NCBI GenBank assembly: GCA_947377285.1
Contig: CANCFT010000001.1
Coordinates: 1 to 64,000, forward strand
Origin: Bacteriovoracaceae bacterium
GTDB taxonomy: Bacteria > Bdellovibrionota > Bacteriovoracia > Bacteriovoracales > Bacteriovoracaceae
DNA length: 64,000 bases
Direction of reading: 5' to 3'
Shown: in pieces, positions 18,802-27,148 of the stretch
Position numbering within the stretch: position 1 is the first letter of the stretch
How the letters are laid out: every line of letters starts with the position of its first letter
The notes under the pieces: model-generated
Seen by the model: the letters and a program-made list of their open reading frames with translations, nothing else
What the model was told of the DNA's origin: nothing
Database searches by the model: none
Position numbers and translations under genes: made by a program

Positions 18802-19884
18802 ATGAAAGAAATCGAATGTATTTTATTTGATAACCAAAATTCTTTAATTGAAGGTTATATAAAAAAATTAATCAATGACGTAGACAGGAGTGCTAAGTTT
18901 ATTGATTTAAAAAGTTCTGCAATTAATTCACCATTAATAGTTTTAGTTAACTCTGAAAGTCTTTCAGAATTAAAAAATCTTTTTGATTCTAGAAATCAAA
19001 AAATTATAATTGCCCTGAATACTCGAAAGGATTTTAAATTAATATCTGAATTAAAGCCTCATTTTGAAAAAATATTTGGCTTTATCGACTTAACTCAAGA
19101 AGTAGAATACAACACGCCACTGCTTAATAATTATCTTAATCTAATTTTTCCACAAAGTGCTTCTGGGCTTCAAGAACTAGCAAGTAATTTAGAAAAAGTG
19201 TATGAATTTACTAAAAGTGAACTTGTTAAAATAAAAGATCTACATGATAGATTTGTGAAGGTCCGCGAAGACAAGTTTAAGGGTGCATCTGTAATTAGTA
19301 AATTTATGGTTGGAGAAAAAAGTGGAGGAGAGTTTTTTGATGTTATACAAAATGAAAACGAGGTTCTTTTTATAGAAGCAGGTAGTAATTCATATTTATT
19401 AACCTCAATGATAATTGCGGAAATTGAATCACTAAAAGAAAATTCTAAAAAACAAGATATACATCTTCAAATGGAGTTATTTCAAAAAGCAATCAACCAC
19501 CATGCTAGTGAAACCCATGCAGATCTTACTTATTGTTTAATGTTGCTTGATTTAAAGACACTTCATGCAAATTTCATAGTCAAAGGCATTGGACATCTTT
19601 TTTACAAAGACGAATTAATGAGTTTTGATAAGCCATTAAAGTTAAAATTAAAACCGAAAGATAAACTTTTTGTTATTTCAGAAGGTGCTGTTAAAAATTG
19701 GAACGAATTATCAAAAATCTCGATGAAAGGTTTTTTCTCAGACCATAAAGATCATTCAGTTAAAGATTTAGTAAGTGATTTTTTCTTCGAGATTTCTAGG
19801 AATAAAAAAGGACCATTTTTAAATCATGATGCACTATTGGCCATTACTGAAATTGAGGAAAGTGTCATATATCAATTGTCATAG
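18802..19884 (+). CDS. Divergent SpoIIE/RsbU-type PP2C phosphatase-like protein with pseudo-receiver-like N-terminus
   Basis: I chose ATG 18802 because AAGGAG (18792-18797) is correctly spaced; a frame from 18778 lacks this. The product has 360 residues. Residues 1-115 have an alternating beta/alpha pattern like a degenerate receiver domain. A coiled linker follows (about 120-155). Residues 160-355 follow the SpoIIE/RsbU phosphatase order: GGEFFD (175-180, usually GGDFYD), IEAGSNS (191-197, usually DVSGHG), LTYCLMLLDLKTLHANFIVKGIGH, LKPKDKLFVISEG (usually TDG) and HDALLAITEI (usually DDATLL). Several metal-binding Asp positions are Glu or lost, so catalysis is doubtful. It could be a pseudophosphatase regulating an anti-sigma or anti-anti-sigma partner. 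Confidence 0.6.
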   Translation: MKEIECILFDNQNSLIEGYIKKLINDVDRSAKFIDLKSSAINSPLIVLVNSESLSELKNLFDSRNQKIIIALNTRKDFKLISELKPHFEKIFGFIDLTQEVEYNTPLLNNYLNLIFPQSASGLQELASNLEKVYEFTKSELVKIKDLHDRFVKVREDKFKGASVISKFMVGEKSGGEFFDVIQNENEVLFIEAGSNSYLLTSMIIAEIESLKENSKKQDIHLQMELFQKAINHHASETHADLTYCLMLLDLKTLHANFIVKGIGHLFYKDELMSFDKPLKLKLKPKDKLFVISEGAVKNWNELSKISMKGFFSDHKDHSVKDLVSDFFFEISRNKKGPFLNHDALLAITEIEESVIYQLS

Positions 19885-19901
19885 TTTGGATATAAAAAGA
19901 A

Positions 19902-19934
19902 ACCTCTCTACTGAAATAAATCCAGTGGAGAGGT
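19902..19934. terminator. Bidirectional intrinsic terminator
   Basis: ACCTCTCTACTG (19902-19913) pairs with CAGTGGAGAGGT (19923-19934) through 12 bp including one G-U, with a 9-nt loop. On the minus strand it is followed by a U-rich tract (TTCTTTTTATA). It therefore ends the long leftward operon whose last gene stops at 19942. On the plus strand the tail is weaker (GAAATCTTTATTTT), but it can also stop the SpoIIE-like transcript. Confidence 0.85.
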
Positions 19935-19941
19935 GAAATCT

Positions 19942-21117
19942 TTATTTTATTGCACTAAAGCCTAATTCTAAATCTTCAATTAAATCATCAACATTTTCAA
20001 TTCCAACTGAAAGCCTAATAAGATTGTCGGTTATACCTAGCTTTTCTCTTACTGGTTTTGGAATAGAAGCATGGGTCATTATGGCCGGGTGTTCAATTAA
20101 ACTTTCAACTCCTCCTAAACTTTCTGCAAGAGCAAAGAGCTTAACAGTTGATAAAAACTTATTCGATTTTTTAATATCACCTTTTAAGAAAAATGTAATC
20201 ATTCCACCATAACCAAGCATTTGTTTTTTAGCGATAGCATGTTGAGGGTGAGATTTTAGTCCAGGATAAACTACGCGCTCAACTTTGGGATGTTTTTCGA
20301 GGTATTGAGCAACTACCATTGCATTTTTCTGGTGAGCTTCCATACGAATTGCCAAAGTTTTTAATCCTCGCAATACTAACCAAGAATCAAAGGGAGAGTG
20401 GCATGGACCAATTGAATTTTGCAAAGTAAATAATTGCTGATGCATTTTAGAATCATTCATCATGATACATCCGCCAACAACATCGCTGTGACCATTTAAA
20501 TATTTAGTCATAGAATGAAGTGCGATATCAGCACCAAGAACTAAAGGATTTTGAAAATATGGACTCATAAACGTATTATCAACAACAGTAAGCGCTTTAA
20601 CTTTTTTAGCAATATTTGTAATGGCCACAATGTCAGTTATTTTTAATAGTGGGTTAGTTGGCGTCTCAAGCCAAATAAGCGCAGGCTTAAATTCTTTAAC
20701 TGCTTTTTCAACTGCCTTTGGATCAGTTGTATCGATAAATTTAAAGTTATGCATTTTATGGAATACAGTTGTAAACAGACGGTAAGTTCCACCGTAAACA
20801 TCATCCCCACAAATAATATTCGATCCTGCTGGCAAGAGATGCATGATGAGCATTTCTGCTGAAAGGCCAGAAGCCGTGACGAGGCAATGCTTGGCTTGTT
20901 CAAGTGAAGCTAGGCATTCCTGCAGCCTAGTTCTCGTTGGGTTATGAGAACGAGTATACTCGTAGCCTTTATGTACACCTGGGGACTCTTGAACATATGT
21001 TGAGGTTTGATAAATAGGAGGCATAATCGCACCTGTTTCTTTATCTGGCTCTCCTCCAACATGTATAACTCTCGTGGCAAAATCATGATTGTTTTTTGTT
21101 AGTACTTTTTTACTCAT
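19942..21117 (-). CDS. Cystathionine gamma-lyase/synthase-type PLP enzyme
   Basis: A 391-residue Cys/Met-metabolism PLP enzyme: YEYTRSHNPTR, CLVTASGLSAEM, GDDVYGGTYRLF, VDNTFMSPYFQNPLVLGADIALHSMTKYLNGHSDVVGG (PLP lysine in SMTKY) and the C-terminal AESLGGVESLIEHPA block. The adjacent cystathionine beta-synthase gene, overlapped by 4 bp (ATGA), makes cystathionine gamma-lyase the most likely role: cystathionine to cysteine, 2-oxobutyrate and ammonia. Cystathionine gamma-synthase (MetB) and other family members cannot be excluded by sequence alone. Cytoplasmic. Last gene of the operon before the terminator at 19902. Confidence 0.9.
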   Translation of the reverse strand: MSKKVLTKNNHDFATRVIHVGGEPDKETGAIMPPIYQTSTYVQESPGVHKGYEYTRSHNPTRTRLQECLASLEQAKHCLVTASGLSAEMLIMHLLPAGSNIICGDDVYGGTYRLFTTVFHKMHNFKFIDTTDPKAVEKAVKEFKPALIWLETPTNPLLKITDIVAITNIAKKVKALTVVDNTFMSPYFQNPLVLGADIALHSMTKYLNGHSDVVGGCIMMNDSKMHQQLFTLQNSIGPCHSPFDSWLVLRGLKTLAIRMEAHQKNAMVVAQYLEKHPKVERVVYPGLKSHPQHAIAKKQMLGYGGMITFFLKGDIKKSNKFLSTVKLFALAESLGGVESLIEHPAIMTHASIPKPVREKLGITDNLIRLSVGIENVDDLIEDLELGFSAIK

Positions 21118-22496
21118 ATGCTTTCTCTCTTTGAAATATAATTTAAAATATCAATATTAGATAACAAGTTCACAAGTTTTCCATTCTCAGTAACTAGAAC
21201 AACATCTTTTCTTAGTAATGAATCGGCTACGTTTGAGAGAAGGTCATTAATATCAACAGTTCTGTATTTGTTTGAATAGGCCAATGAAACTGAATCACTT
21301 AGATGAAATTCGCCATTAAAAAGAGGCTTAAGAAGCGCATTCTCACTAAGAACTCCTTTTATAACGCCATCACTAACGACTGGAAGTTGAGAAACACTTT
21401 TTTGCTCCATTAGCTTTACAGCATCTCCAATATTCGCGTGATCCGTAATAGAAATAACTTGATCGTTCTTTTTTCCTAAATCTGTTAAAAGATCTTTGAT
21501 AAGGACATTGAATGAAGATGCGATATAACCTTTGCTCATCATCCACTCATCATTAAAAATTTTTGAAGCATAACGATTTCCTGAATCAGGAAGAACGACT
21601 AAAATCTTTTTTGGTTCTTTAAGTGTTTTGGCGTATTTAATGGCGCCTACAACAGCAGCTCCGCCAGATCCACCAGTATATATTCCTTCTTGCTTAAGAA
21701 GAGCTCTTGTCATTAAAAAAGATTCTTTATCTCCAACAACAACCCAATCATCAATGACTTTAAAATCATAGTTTTCAGGAATAAAATCTTCGCCAATTCC
21801 TTCAATGACGTATGAGCGTGCACCACTTAAATCTCCAGTTTTTGCAAACTGAGCAACAATTGAACCTTCAACGTCAACACCCACAGTTGTAAGTTTTGGC
21901 ATTTTGGTTTTTAAGTAAGATGAAACTCCAGTAATCGTTCCGCCTGTACCAACTCCGGCCATATAAACATCAAAGTCACCTTGAGTTTGTTCAAAAATTT
22001 CAGGTCCTGTAGTTGCGACATGGGTTTCTCGGTTCCAAAGATTGTCATACTGATTTACGTAATAAGAATTTGGAATTGTTTCAGCTAATCTTTTTGAAAC
22101 TGAATAATACGAGCGCGGATCTTCTGGCTCGACATCTGTAGGGCAAACAACTACTTTAGCGCCGAACGCTTTTAAGTTATTTACCTTTTCAATTGATTGC
22201 TTGTCGGCCATTACAAAAACACATTTGTATCCATTAACAGCTGCCCACATTGCTAATCCAACACCAGTATTTCCTGACGTCCCTTCAATAATTGTTCCAC
22301 CTGGTTTTAATTTTCCAGCGGCAACAGCTCGGTCCATAATAAAACCACCGATACGATCCTTGCTTGATCCACCAGGATTCATGAATTCTAATTTGACATA
22401 AATTTCTGAATCAACTCCTGTGGCTACTTTATTTAATTTTACAATTGGCGTATTTCCAATTGCATCTAAGATATTTTTCTTAGCACCTTTCATCAT
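21114..22496 (-). CDS. Cystathionine beta-synthase with C-terminal CBS domain pair
   Basis: A 460-residue PLP enzyme. Residues 1-320 are the fold-type II synthase core: GNTPIVKLNK, NPGGSSKDR (PLP lysine), EGTSGNTGVGLA, GVGTGGTITGVS and a GGSGGAAV phosphate loop. The C-terminal 120 residues form two CBS motifs (ITDHANIGDAVKLMEQKSVSQLPVV and the VDINDLLSNVADSLLRKDVVLV segment). CBS domains separate it from plain cysteine synthase and suggest control by an adenosyl ligand. It condenses homocysteine and serine to cystathionine, the first step of reverse transsulfuration, completed by the overlapping downstream gene. A GGAGATAAAAA ribosome site precedes its ATG. Confidence 0.9.
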   Translation of the reverse strand: MMKGAKKNILDAIGNTPIVKLNKVATGVDSEIYVKLEFMNPGGSSKDRIGGFIMDRAVAAGKLKPGGTIIEGTSGNTGVGLAMWAAVNGYKCVFVMADKQSIEKVNNLKAFGAKVVVCPTDVEPEDPRSYYSVSKRLAETIPNSYYVNQYDNLWNRETHVATTGPEIFEQTQGDFDVYMAGVGTGGTITGVSSYLKTKMPKLTTVGVDVEGSIVAQFAKTGDLSGARSYVIEGIGEDFIPENYDFKVIDDWVVVGDKESFLMTRALLKQEGIYTGGSGGAAVVGAIKYAKTLKEPKKILVVLPDSGNRYASKIFNDEWMMSKGYIASSFNVLIKDLLTDLGKKNDQVISITDHANIGDAVKLMEQKSVSQLPVVSDGVIKGVLSENALLKPLFNGEFHLSDSVSLAYSNKYRTVDINDLLSNVADSLLRKDVVLVTENGKLVNLLSNIDILNYISKRESI

Positions 22497-22520
22497 TTTT
22501 TATCTCCTGAAAATATCTTT

Positions 22521-23741
22521 TTATAAAACTTCTTTAATTTCATAGGCTGAAGCAACTGTCGCAAGTCTGGCTATAATTGAATAAATTGCATCTTTTGTTT
22601 TATGGTCTTCGACACAACTAACAAGATCACTCATACACAACTTTCTAAAGACCATTCCACGACTATTTAGATTTCCTAGACTATCTTTTTCAGCATTTAC
22701 TCGCATAAACCCCCCCATACTTTTTCCATCAATTAAGTAGACGGTTATTTCAGCTGGGTTGTTGTCATACTGAATAATTGTTTCAACGCCTTCTTGAACA
22801 AGGAGAGACGTAAATTTAATACTGTTTTTCCCTACATCCATTTTATTTCTAGTTTTTCGATTCATGTTGATTATTTCTTCACCTGATGAAACAACACTAA
22901 TTCCCATTCCATAAGTTCCTTGAGAAGCTTTAACAAAAACTTTTGAACCAGGTTTAAGTTTTGAAATGATATCGTCTACAGCTGTGCCTAATTTTTCAAG
23001 CCCTTGTTTAGTTTCGAAATCAACTTCTTCTACAGCTCGAAATTGTGCTTGAATTAAGTCAGGATTAATTTCAAAATGTGTAGCAAAATCGTCTGCAACT
23101 TTTTTATAATACCCAAAGTGAATATTCTTTTGTCTTCTAAACCATCCAATTAATGGAGTTGGCGCAATCGGTGTTTTAATTTCACGCCATTCTATCGGCC
23201 ATGGATTTGACTGGTCATTGTTATTAATGGCCATATCAATTTTTTCACCAAGGGCCATGATGATTCCATTCTGGATTTGTCCTCTTATAATTTTAATCGG
23301 GCTTCCAGATGCAGAGAGGAGATCAATATGAGTTTCATTGTTAGGAAAAAGGGCAGAATCAAAACTAACAAAAGATGTTTTATATCCAGCTTCCTCAGTA
23401 AGTTTCGATAATGTTGCCAAATGATCTAGGTACATTAAATTTTTAGTGTGGGATTCTGGAATGATTCCGATCGTACGAGCATCAGGAGAAATTTTTCGTA
23501 TGGTTTCTCTAACTAAATTTGTAGCCCCTCTAATGTCAACATTGCATAGATTGTTAAAACCAGCTGGGTACATATTATGATCTACGGGAGCATATTTTTC
23601 TCTACTTTCACGGATATCGACACTTGAATAAAAAGGAATGGGTAATCCTTTTTGAATGTCTGAAATATACAGATTGATTTTTTCCCAGTTTTCACAAACA
23701 AATTTTTCCAGTTGATCTTTGTTACTTATTTTATAATCCAT
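22521..23741 (-). CDS. gshA: Glutamate-cysteine ligase, T. ferrooxidans type
   Basis: A 406-residue cytoplasmic protein matching the unusual proteobacterial glutamate-cysteine ligase family first defined in Thiobacillus/Acidithiobacillus ferrooxidans, distinct from E. coli GshA. Recognisable blocks are PFYSSVDIRESREKYAPVDHNMYPAGFNN, GIIPESHTKN, KVFVKASQGTYGMGISVV, and GGFMRVN followed shortly by LNSRGMVF. It forms gamma-glutamylcysteine from glutamate and cysteine with ATP. It lies 24 bp before cystathionine beta-synthase and 7 bp after the second ArsA-like gene, so thiol synthesis and cysteine supply share a transcript. No gshB is in the window. Confidence 0.85.
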   Translation of the reverse strand: MDYKISNKDQLEKFVCENWEKINLYISDIQKGLPIPFYSSVDIRESREKYAPVDHNMYPAGFNNLCNVDIRGATNLVRETIRKISPDARTIGIIPESHTKNLMYLDHLATLSKLTEEAGYKTSFVSFDSALFPNNETHIDLLSASGSPIKIIRGQIQNGIIMALGEKIDMAINNNDQSNPWPIEWREIKTPIAPTPLIGWFRRQKNIHFGYYKKVADDFATHFEINPDLIQAQFRAVEEVDFETKQGLEKLGTAVDDIISKLKPGSKVFVKASQGTYGMGISVVSSGEEIINMNRKTRNKMDVGKNSIKFTSLLVQEGVETIIQYDNNPAEITVYLIDGKSMGGFMRVNAEKDSLGNLNSRGMVFRKLCMSDLVSCVEDHKTKDAIYSIIARLATVASAYEIKEVL

Positions 23742-23748
23742 ATTGTCC

Positions 23749-24804
23749 TTAAGGTTTATTTTGTTCCAAAAACATTTGAGATAATTGTCTCACATGCTCT
23801 AGTGGAGAGGGGTGATTTATTTCTTGAAATTTTAATACGTTTGAAAAATTTTTGCTAGCGAAGTCTTGAAGGTCATCTTCGCGTCTAGTCATTGATTCTT
23901 TTAAGTGGGCCAATGTCTTGTTCGGGCCAACTTGCCAGTCGTTTAGAAATGCTCCGAGACATTTATTCATCACAAGAAAATGATCTTTATGCATAAAGTG
24001 CTCTGCTTGAACTTTTAAATCTTGAGCTTCACTCATTTTTTGTTGTTCTACTGAAGTCACTAAAAACCAGTTTGAGTAACTTTCTTTTTTGAGCTCATCT
24101 TGAAATTTGAGAGCAGTCAAAAATGAGTCCCGGCATTTATAAAGTGCTAATACAGCATCAATAAACTCTCTTACAAAATCAGCACCAGTGACAGCCTCTA
24201 AATAACTTAGTAGTTTTTTCACGCCAGTCGATACAATCATTGTGATGAAACTTCTCGCCTTGCCACCACTTGTAATACTTTTGCCTAAGTATTCAAATAT
24301 CTCAAGAAATGACTTATCGAAAAAATTTTTAATTTTTTCAGAAGATTCTAAGAAATCAATGAAATGTTTTCCTGGAGGAGTATCTAAAATAATGGTGTCG
24401 TAAATATTCTTTTCAAGTTGAACTTGTACTTCAATAATGGACATAATTTCATTCATACCACCATAGGGTCTCGAAAGAGTTTTGATTATAGTCGAATCAA
24501 ATTCAGAATGAAGGTTTTTTTCTTTCGCCATTCTTTGCAATGTCGCACGTGGAGACATTAACATGGCATCAAAACTTTTGTTAATATCATGACTAAATAA
24601 ATCGAGGGTGATTGTATTTATTGCCCCATCATCATTATCTTCGATTTTTAAAATTTGTTTGAGTCGCTTGGCAGGATCAACTGTGATGAGTAAAACGTTC
24701 TTCCCTTGTAATGCTAAACTAAGTGCTCTTGCGGTTGCTATTGTTGTCTTACCAACACCACCAGTTCCACAAAAGAGTTCAACTTTTTTCCCTGGAATTA
24801 TCAT
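23749..24804 (-). CDS. ArsA/Get3-type P-loop ATPase (second of a pair)
   Basis: A 351-residue deviant Walker ATPase of the ArsA/Get3/MinD group. The P-loop is CGTGGVGKTTIATARA near residues 11-25, then LITVDPAKRLKQIL (switch/A-loop), ILDTPPGKHFIDFL (Walker B/switch II) and VTSVEQQKMSEAQ. The arsenite-binding Cys triad of canonical ArsA is not obvious, so a role in arsenite export is unproven. No ArsB is nearby. Its first codon overlaps the stop of the preceding ArsA-like gene by 4 bp, which suggests the two half-size ATPases work as a heterodimer. Confidence 0.8.
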   Translation of the reverse strand: MIIPGKKVELFCGTGGVGKTTIATARALSLALQGKNVLLITVDPAKRLKQILKIEDNDDGAINTITLDLFSHDINKSFDAMLMSPRATLQRMAKEKNLHSEFDSTIIKTLSRPYGGMNEIMSIIEVQVQLEKNIYDTIILDTPPGKHFIDFLESSEKIKNFFDKSFLEIFEYLGKSITSGGKARSFITMIVSTGVKKLLSYLEAVTGADFVREFIDAVLALYKCRDSFLTALKFQDELKKESYSNWFLVTSVEQQKMSEAQDLKVQAEHFMHKDHFLVMNKCLGAFLNDWQVGPNKTLAHLKESMTRREDDLQDFASKNFSNVLKFQEINHPSPLEHVRQLSQMFLEQNKP

Positions 24805-25604
24805 AACATTTTCTCCATCAAGCTTGATAACGACATGACAATTTTTGGCATATCATTTTGGTCAATATGAGGAAATGTATAATATTGATTGACGATTTTT
24901 CGTTCTAATTCAACTTTTTGTTTGAGAAAAAGAGGTAATATTGATTCATCAATATTCTGCAAGTCAAAAAATTTCTTAAAGCTATCATTTACTAAAAGAT
25001 CAGTATTCGCTTCAGTTCCTTGTAAATTATTGTCAAGCTCTGCTTTTAAGTCGAGAGCTTCTGCTAATGAGAGTTCTGTCGCAAGTGTTACGACATGAGT
25101 TTTTAAATTCATTGGACTTGATAAAAAGTTTTGCATCCGATCGATATCTTTAACAATTAATCCGTTTTTAAAAATAGCTTTAAAGTTTGAAGTAGATTCA
25201 AACATCGTAAGTGCGTGCCCGGAAGCAGGAGAATCAAGGACAATAACTAGTGTTGGATCTTTTTCGAGTTCATCAATTAAATGTCCAAATAAAATCATAT
25301 GGCCAAGGCCTGGAATCATTTGAAAAAGTGATTTAAAAAAATGAGTTTTCATTATCCAAGAAGCAATTGTTGTAGAATTTAATTTTCGACCTATATACAG
25401 TTCAGCACTCGTTTCAATTTTAGTTTCAATCGTCGGAAGCTCAATGGCTTTTTCTAAATCAACTTCTGGGTTTTGATGAAAACAATTATACTTAACATGA
25501 ACACCACTAGATTGAAGGTATTTTGTAAAGGCCATCGCTAAAGTTGTTTTTCCAACTCCGCCTTTACCTGTGAAAATATAAAGTCGATGAGGCGTTTGTG
25601 ACAT
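24801..25604 (-). CDS. ArsA/Get3-type P-loop ATPase (first of a pair)
   Basis: I prefer ATG 25604, one base after the upstream stop, over a TTG at 25628 inside the previous gene. This gives 267 residues. The P-loop is YIFTGKGGVGKTTLAMAF near residue 8-25, and the Walker B region is VIVLDSPASGHALTMFES. Unlike the downstream partner it is short and lacks the extended helical domain. A candidate partner interface is the FKSLFQMIPGLGHM segment. The 4-bp overlap with the partner gene implies coupled, near-equimolar synthesis. The biological target is unknown. Confidence 0.75.
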   Translation of the reverse strand: MSQTPHRLYIFTGKGGVGKTTLAMAFTKYLQSSGVHVKYNCFHQNPEVDLEKAIELPTIETKIETSAELYIGRKLNSTTIASWIMKTHFFKSLFQMIPGLGHMILFGHLIDELEKDPTLVIVLDSPASGHALTMFESTSNFKAIFKNGLIVKDIDRMQNFLSSPMNLKTHVVTLATELSLAEALDLKAELDNNLQGTEANTDLLVNDSFKKFFDLQNIDESILPLFLKQKVELERKIVNQYYTFPHIDQNDMPKIVMSLSSLMEKML

Positions 25605-25605
25605 C

Positions 25606-26289
25606 TTAGTTAAACGTGTAAGAGGCAATCATAAGCAACTTCATATACGACGCCTCTAGTTTAGAGCCAGACTCAAGCCTGACGTCAAATGGATCATGGT
25701 AATGAGCAATAACACCAATAATAGCTTCATCATTTAATCTTAATTCAATCCCCACACCCGCATTGACTCCAAAAACCATTTGAGTTCTAGTATCGGTTAA
25801 GACTCCATTTTCCATTCGTCTAACACTTGGAAGATAAAAACCTAATCCTCCAAAGACATATGGTGAGAAAGCATCAAGTTGATATCCTTTTGCTTTAATG
25901 GCCAAAGCAAGTCCTCTTATAGTTGCTTTGCGATTTAGATAAGAGTGTTCTGAGTAGTGCAGGTTGGCCAGAAAATCAAACGAGTAGCTCGCAGAGTAAT
26001 TATAATAAAGTTCCGGTGTGATTTTATCATTTCCATTTTCACTTAAATCAGACCGAAGAAATGTTTGTCCAATTCCAATCCCGAGAGAATGTTTATGAAT
26101 TTTTCCTGGGATGCGTTCACTGGCTTCTGGTATGTCGTTATTAACTTTGCGGGCCGCTTTATCGCTAGTCATGCGTTGGATATTGGGTTTGACTTGTTGC
26201 TCTTCTGCAAAAGCCTCGCCAGAAATAGAAACACCCGCCATAAAGACGGGTGTAACTGTAAGAACTATTTTTAAAATCTGTTTAAGCAT
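25606..26289 (-). CDS. Small outer-membrane beta-barrel protein
   Basis: A 227-residue protein with a signal peptide (LKIVLTVTPVFMAGVSISGEAFA). After a polar N-terminal segment, alternating strands such as HSLGIGIGQTFLR, LYYNYSASYSFDFLANLHYSEH, AFSPYVFGGLGFYLP, FGVNAGVGIELRL and YMKLLMIASYTFN indicate an eight-strand-type barrel with an aromatic C-terminus ending in Asn. It is the first or second gene of the leftward thiol/ArsA operon (38 bp downstream of the PhaR-like gene). Its link to those enzymes is not explained by sequence. Confidence 0.7.
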   Translation of the reverse strand: MLKQILKIVLTVTPVFMAGVSISGEAFAEEQQVKPNIQRMTSDKAARKVNNDIPEASERIPGKIHKHSLGIGIGQTFLRSDLSENGNDKITPELYYNYSASYSFDFLANLHYSEHSYLNRKATIRGLALAIKAKGYQLDAFSPYVFGGLGFYLPSVRRMENGVLTDTRTQMVFGVNAGVGIELRLNDEAIIGVIAHYHDPFDVRLESGSKLEASYMKLLMIASYTFN

Positions 26290-26327
26290 TAAGAACCTTC
26301 ATTGATTGAGGACTAATGCTTAGAATT

Positions 26328-26699
26328 TTAGTTTAAAGTAGTTGTAGTTTCAATAGCAGAGTTATTTTCATTTGCCATGAAAGGAGCAGCTACGTCACCA
26401 TTAAGTTTCTTTTCAAGAGCTTTAATGTGTCCAGTAAAAGTTCCTTCTTCAGAGCGAATAACACGCTTAAGAAGTTCAACATCTCCAGCTCTAGTTGATT
26501 TTTTCTCTTGATCAAATAAAAGTTGGATTTGAGTGATGTAAGTTATGTCATTTTTAGTTTTATTGTCGATAACTTGGATTTCGTTACCTTCGCGAATGAT
26601 TTGCGCGATCTCTTCAAGAGTCACATAACAGCTCTGGTGAGTGTCATAAAGTTTTCTGTTTTGGTAACGTTTAATGATTCGAATGTCGCTCATGCTCAT
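26328..26699 (-). CDS. PhaR-like DNA-binding regulator (PHA accumulation regulator N-terminal domain)
   Basis: A 123-residue protein. IRIIKRYQNRKLYDTHQSCYVTLEEIAQIIREG and VIDNKTKNDITYITQIQLL match the PHB/PHA accumulation regulator DNA-binding domain. In the family, PhaR represses phasin and its own gene and is released by polymer granules. Here the C-terminal half is short and differs from classic PhaR, and no polymer synthase or phasin gene lies in the window. It may have been recruited for other control. The AGGGGAATTAAA ribosome site supports ATG 26699. An AGAGAG/CTCTCT hairpin (26719-26737) lies in its leader. Confidence 0.75.
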   Translation of the reverse strand: MSMSDIRIIKRYQNRKLYDTHQSCYVTLEEIAQIIREGNEIQVIDNKTKNDITYITQIQLLFDQEKKSTRAGDVELLKRVIRSEEGTFTGHIKALEKKLNGDVAAPFMANENNSAIETTTTLN

Positions 26700-27148
26700 T
26701 TTAATTCCCCTATTTTAAAGAGAGACTTTCGCTCTCTGAATTTTATAATCTCGGCTCAATTGCCGTATTTTTCTATCATACTTTTCTAAATCAAGGCTCA
26801 TCTACGTACTTTTTTCATCTCAAATCATGATGAATATAGTTAGTTGTTCTTGGAACGTTGCAATCTTCTTTAAAATCAACTGTTTGGCATCTCGACAGAG
26901 GAGTTTGTTGCAACTCTCAGACGATCCACGCCATGAAATAACAATTTTAAATTGATGCTGTCAAACATTTTCCAAAACAATTTTTAATGAATGTCGCTAA
27001 TATTTTAAAAATGCAATTAAATCAAGTATTAGAAGCAAAGCGCAAAAATGGCTTCTTCCTATATATTTTCTAATTATGGTTAAAGCTTTTCCAAATGTTG
27101 TTCGAAAAAGAATACAGGGGAGATTATTTCCTTTGCCTCGGATGGCCC
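26700..27148. other. 449-bp divergent intergenic region
   Basis: No convincing gene is present. The segment must contain the promoters of the leftward PhaR-like operon and the rightward TPR lipoprotein gene. Visible structure: a 6-bp stem hairpin AGAGAG/CTCTCT at 26719-26737 close to the PhaR-like start, and a GAGTT/AACTC hairpin near 26901-26916. Short ATG frames near 26986 and 27076 are too short or overlap the TPR gene and lack support. Confidence 0.4.

Noticed and set aside
23749..25604. Arsenic resistance operon
   Set aside because: The ATPases are ArsA-like, but no arsB, arsC, arsR or arsD gene is present and the metal-binding Cys set is not evident.
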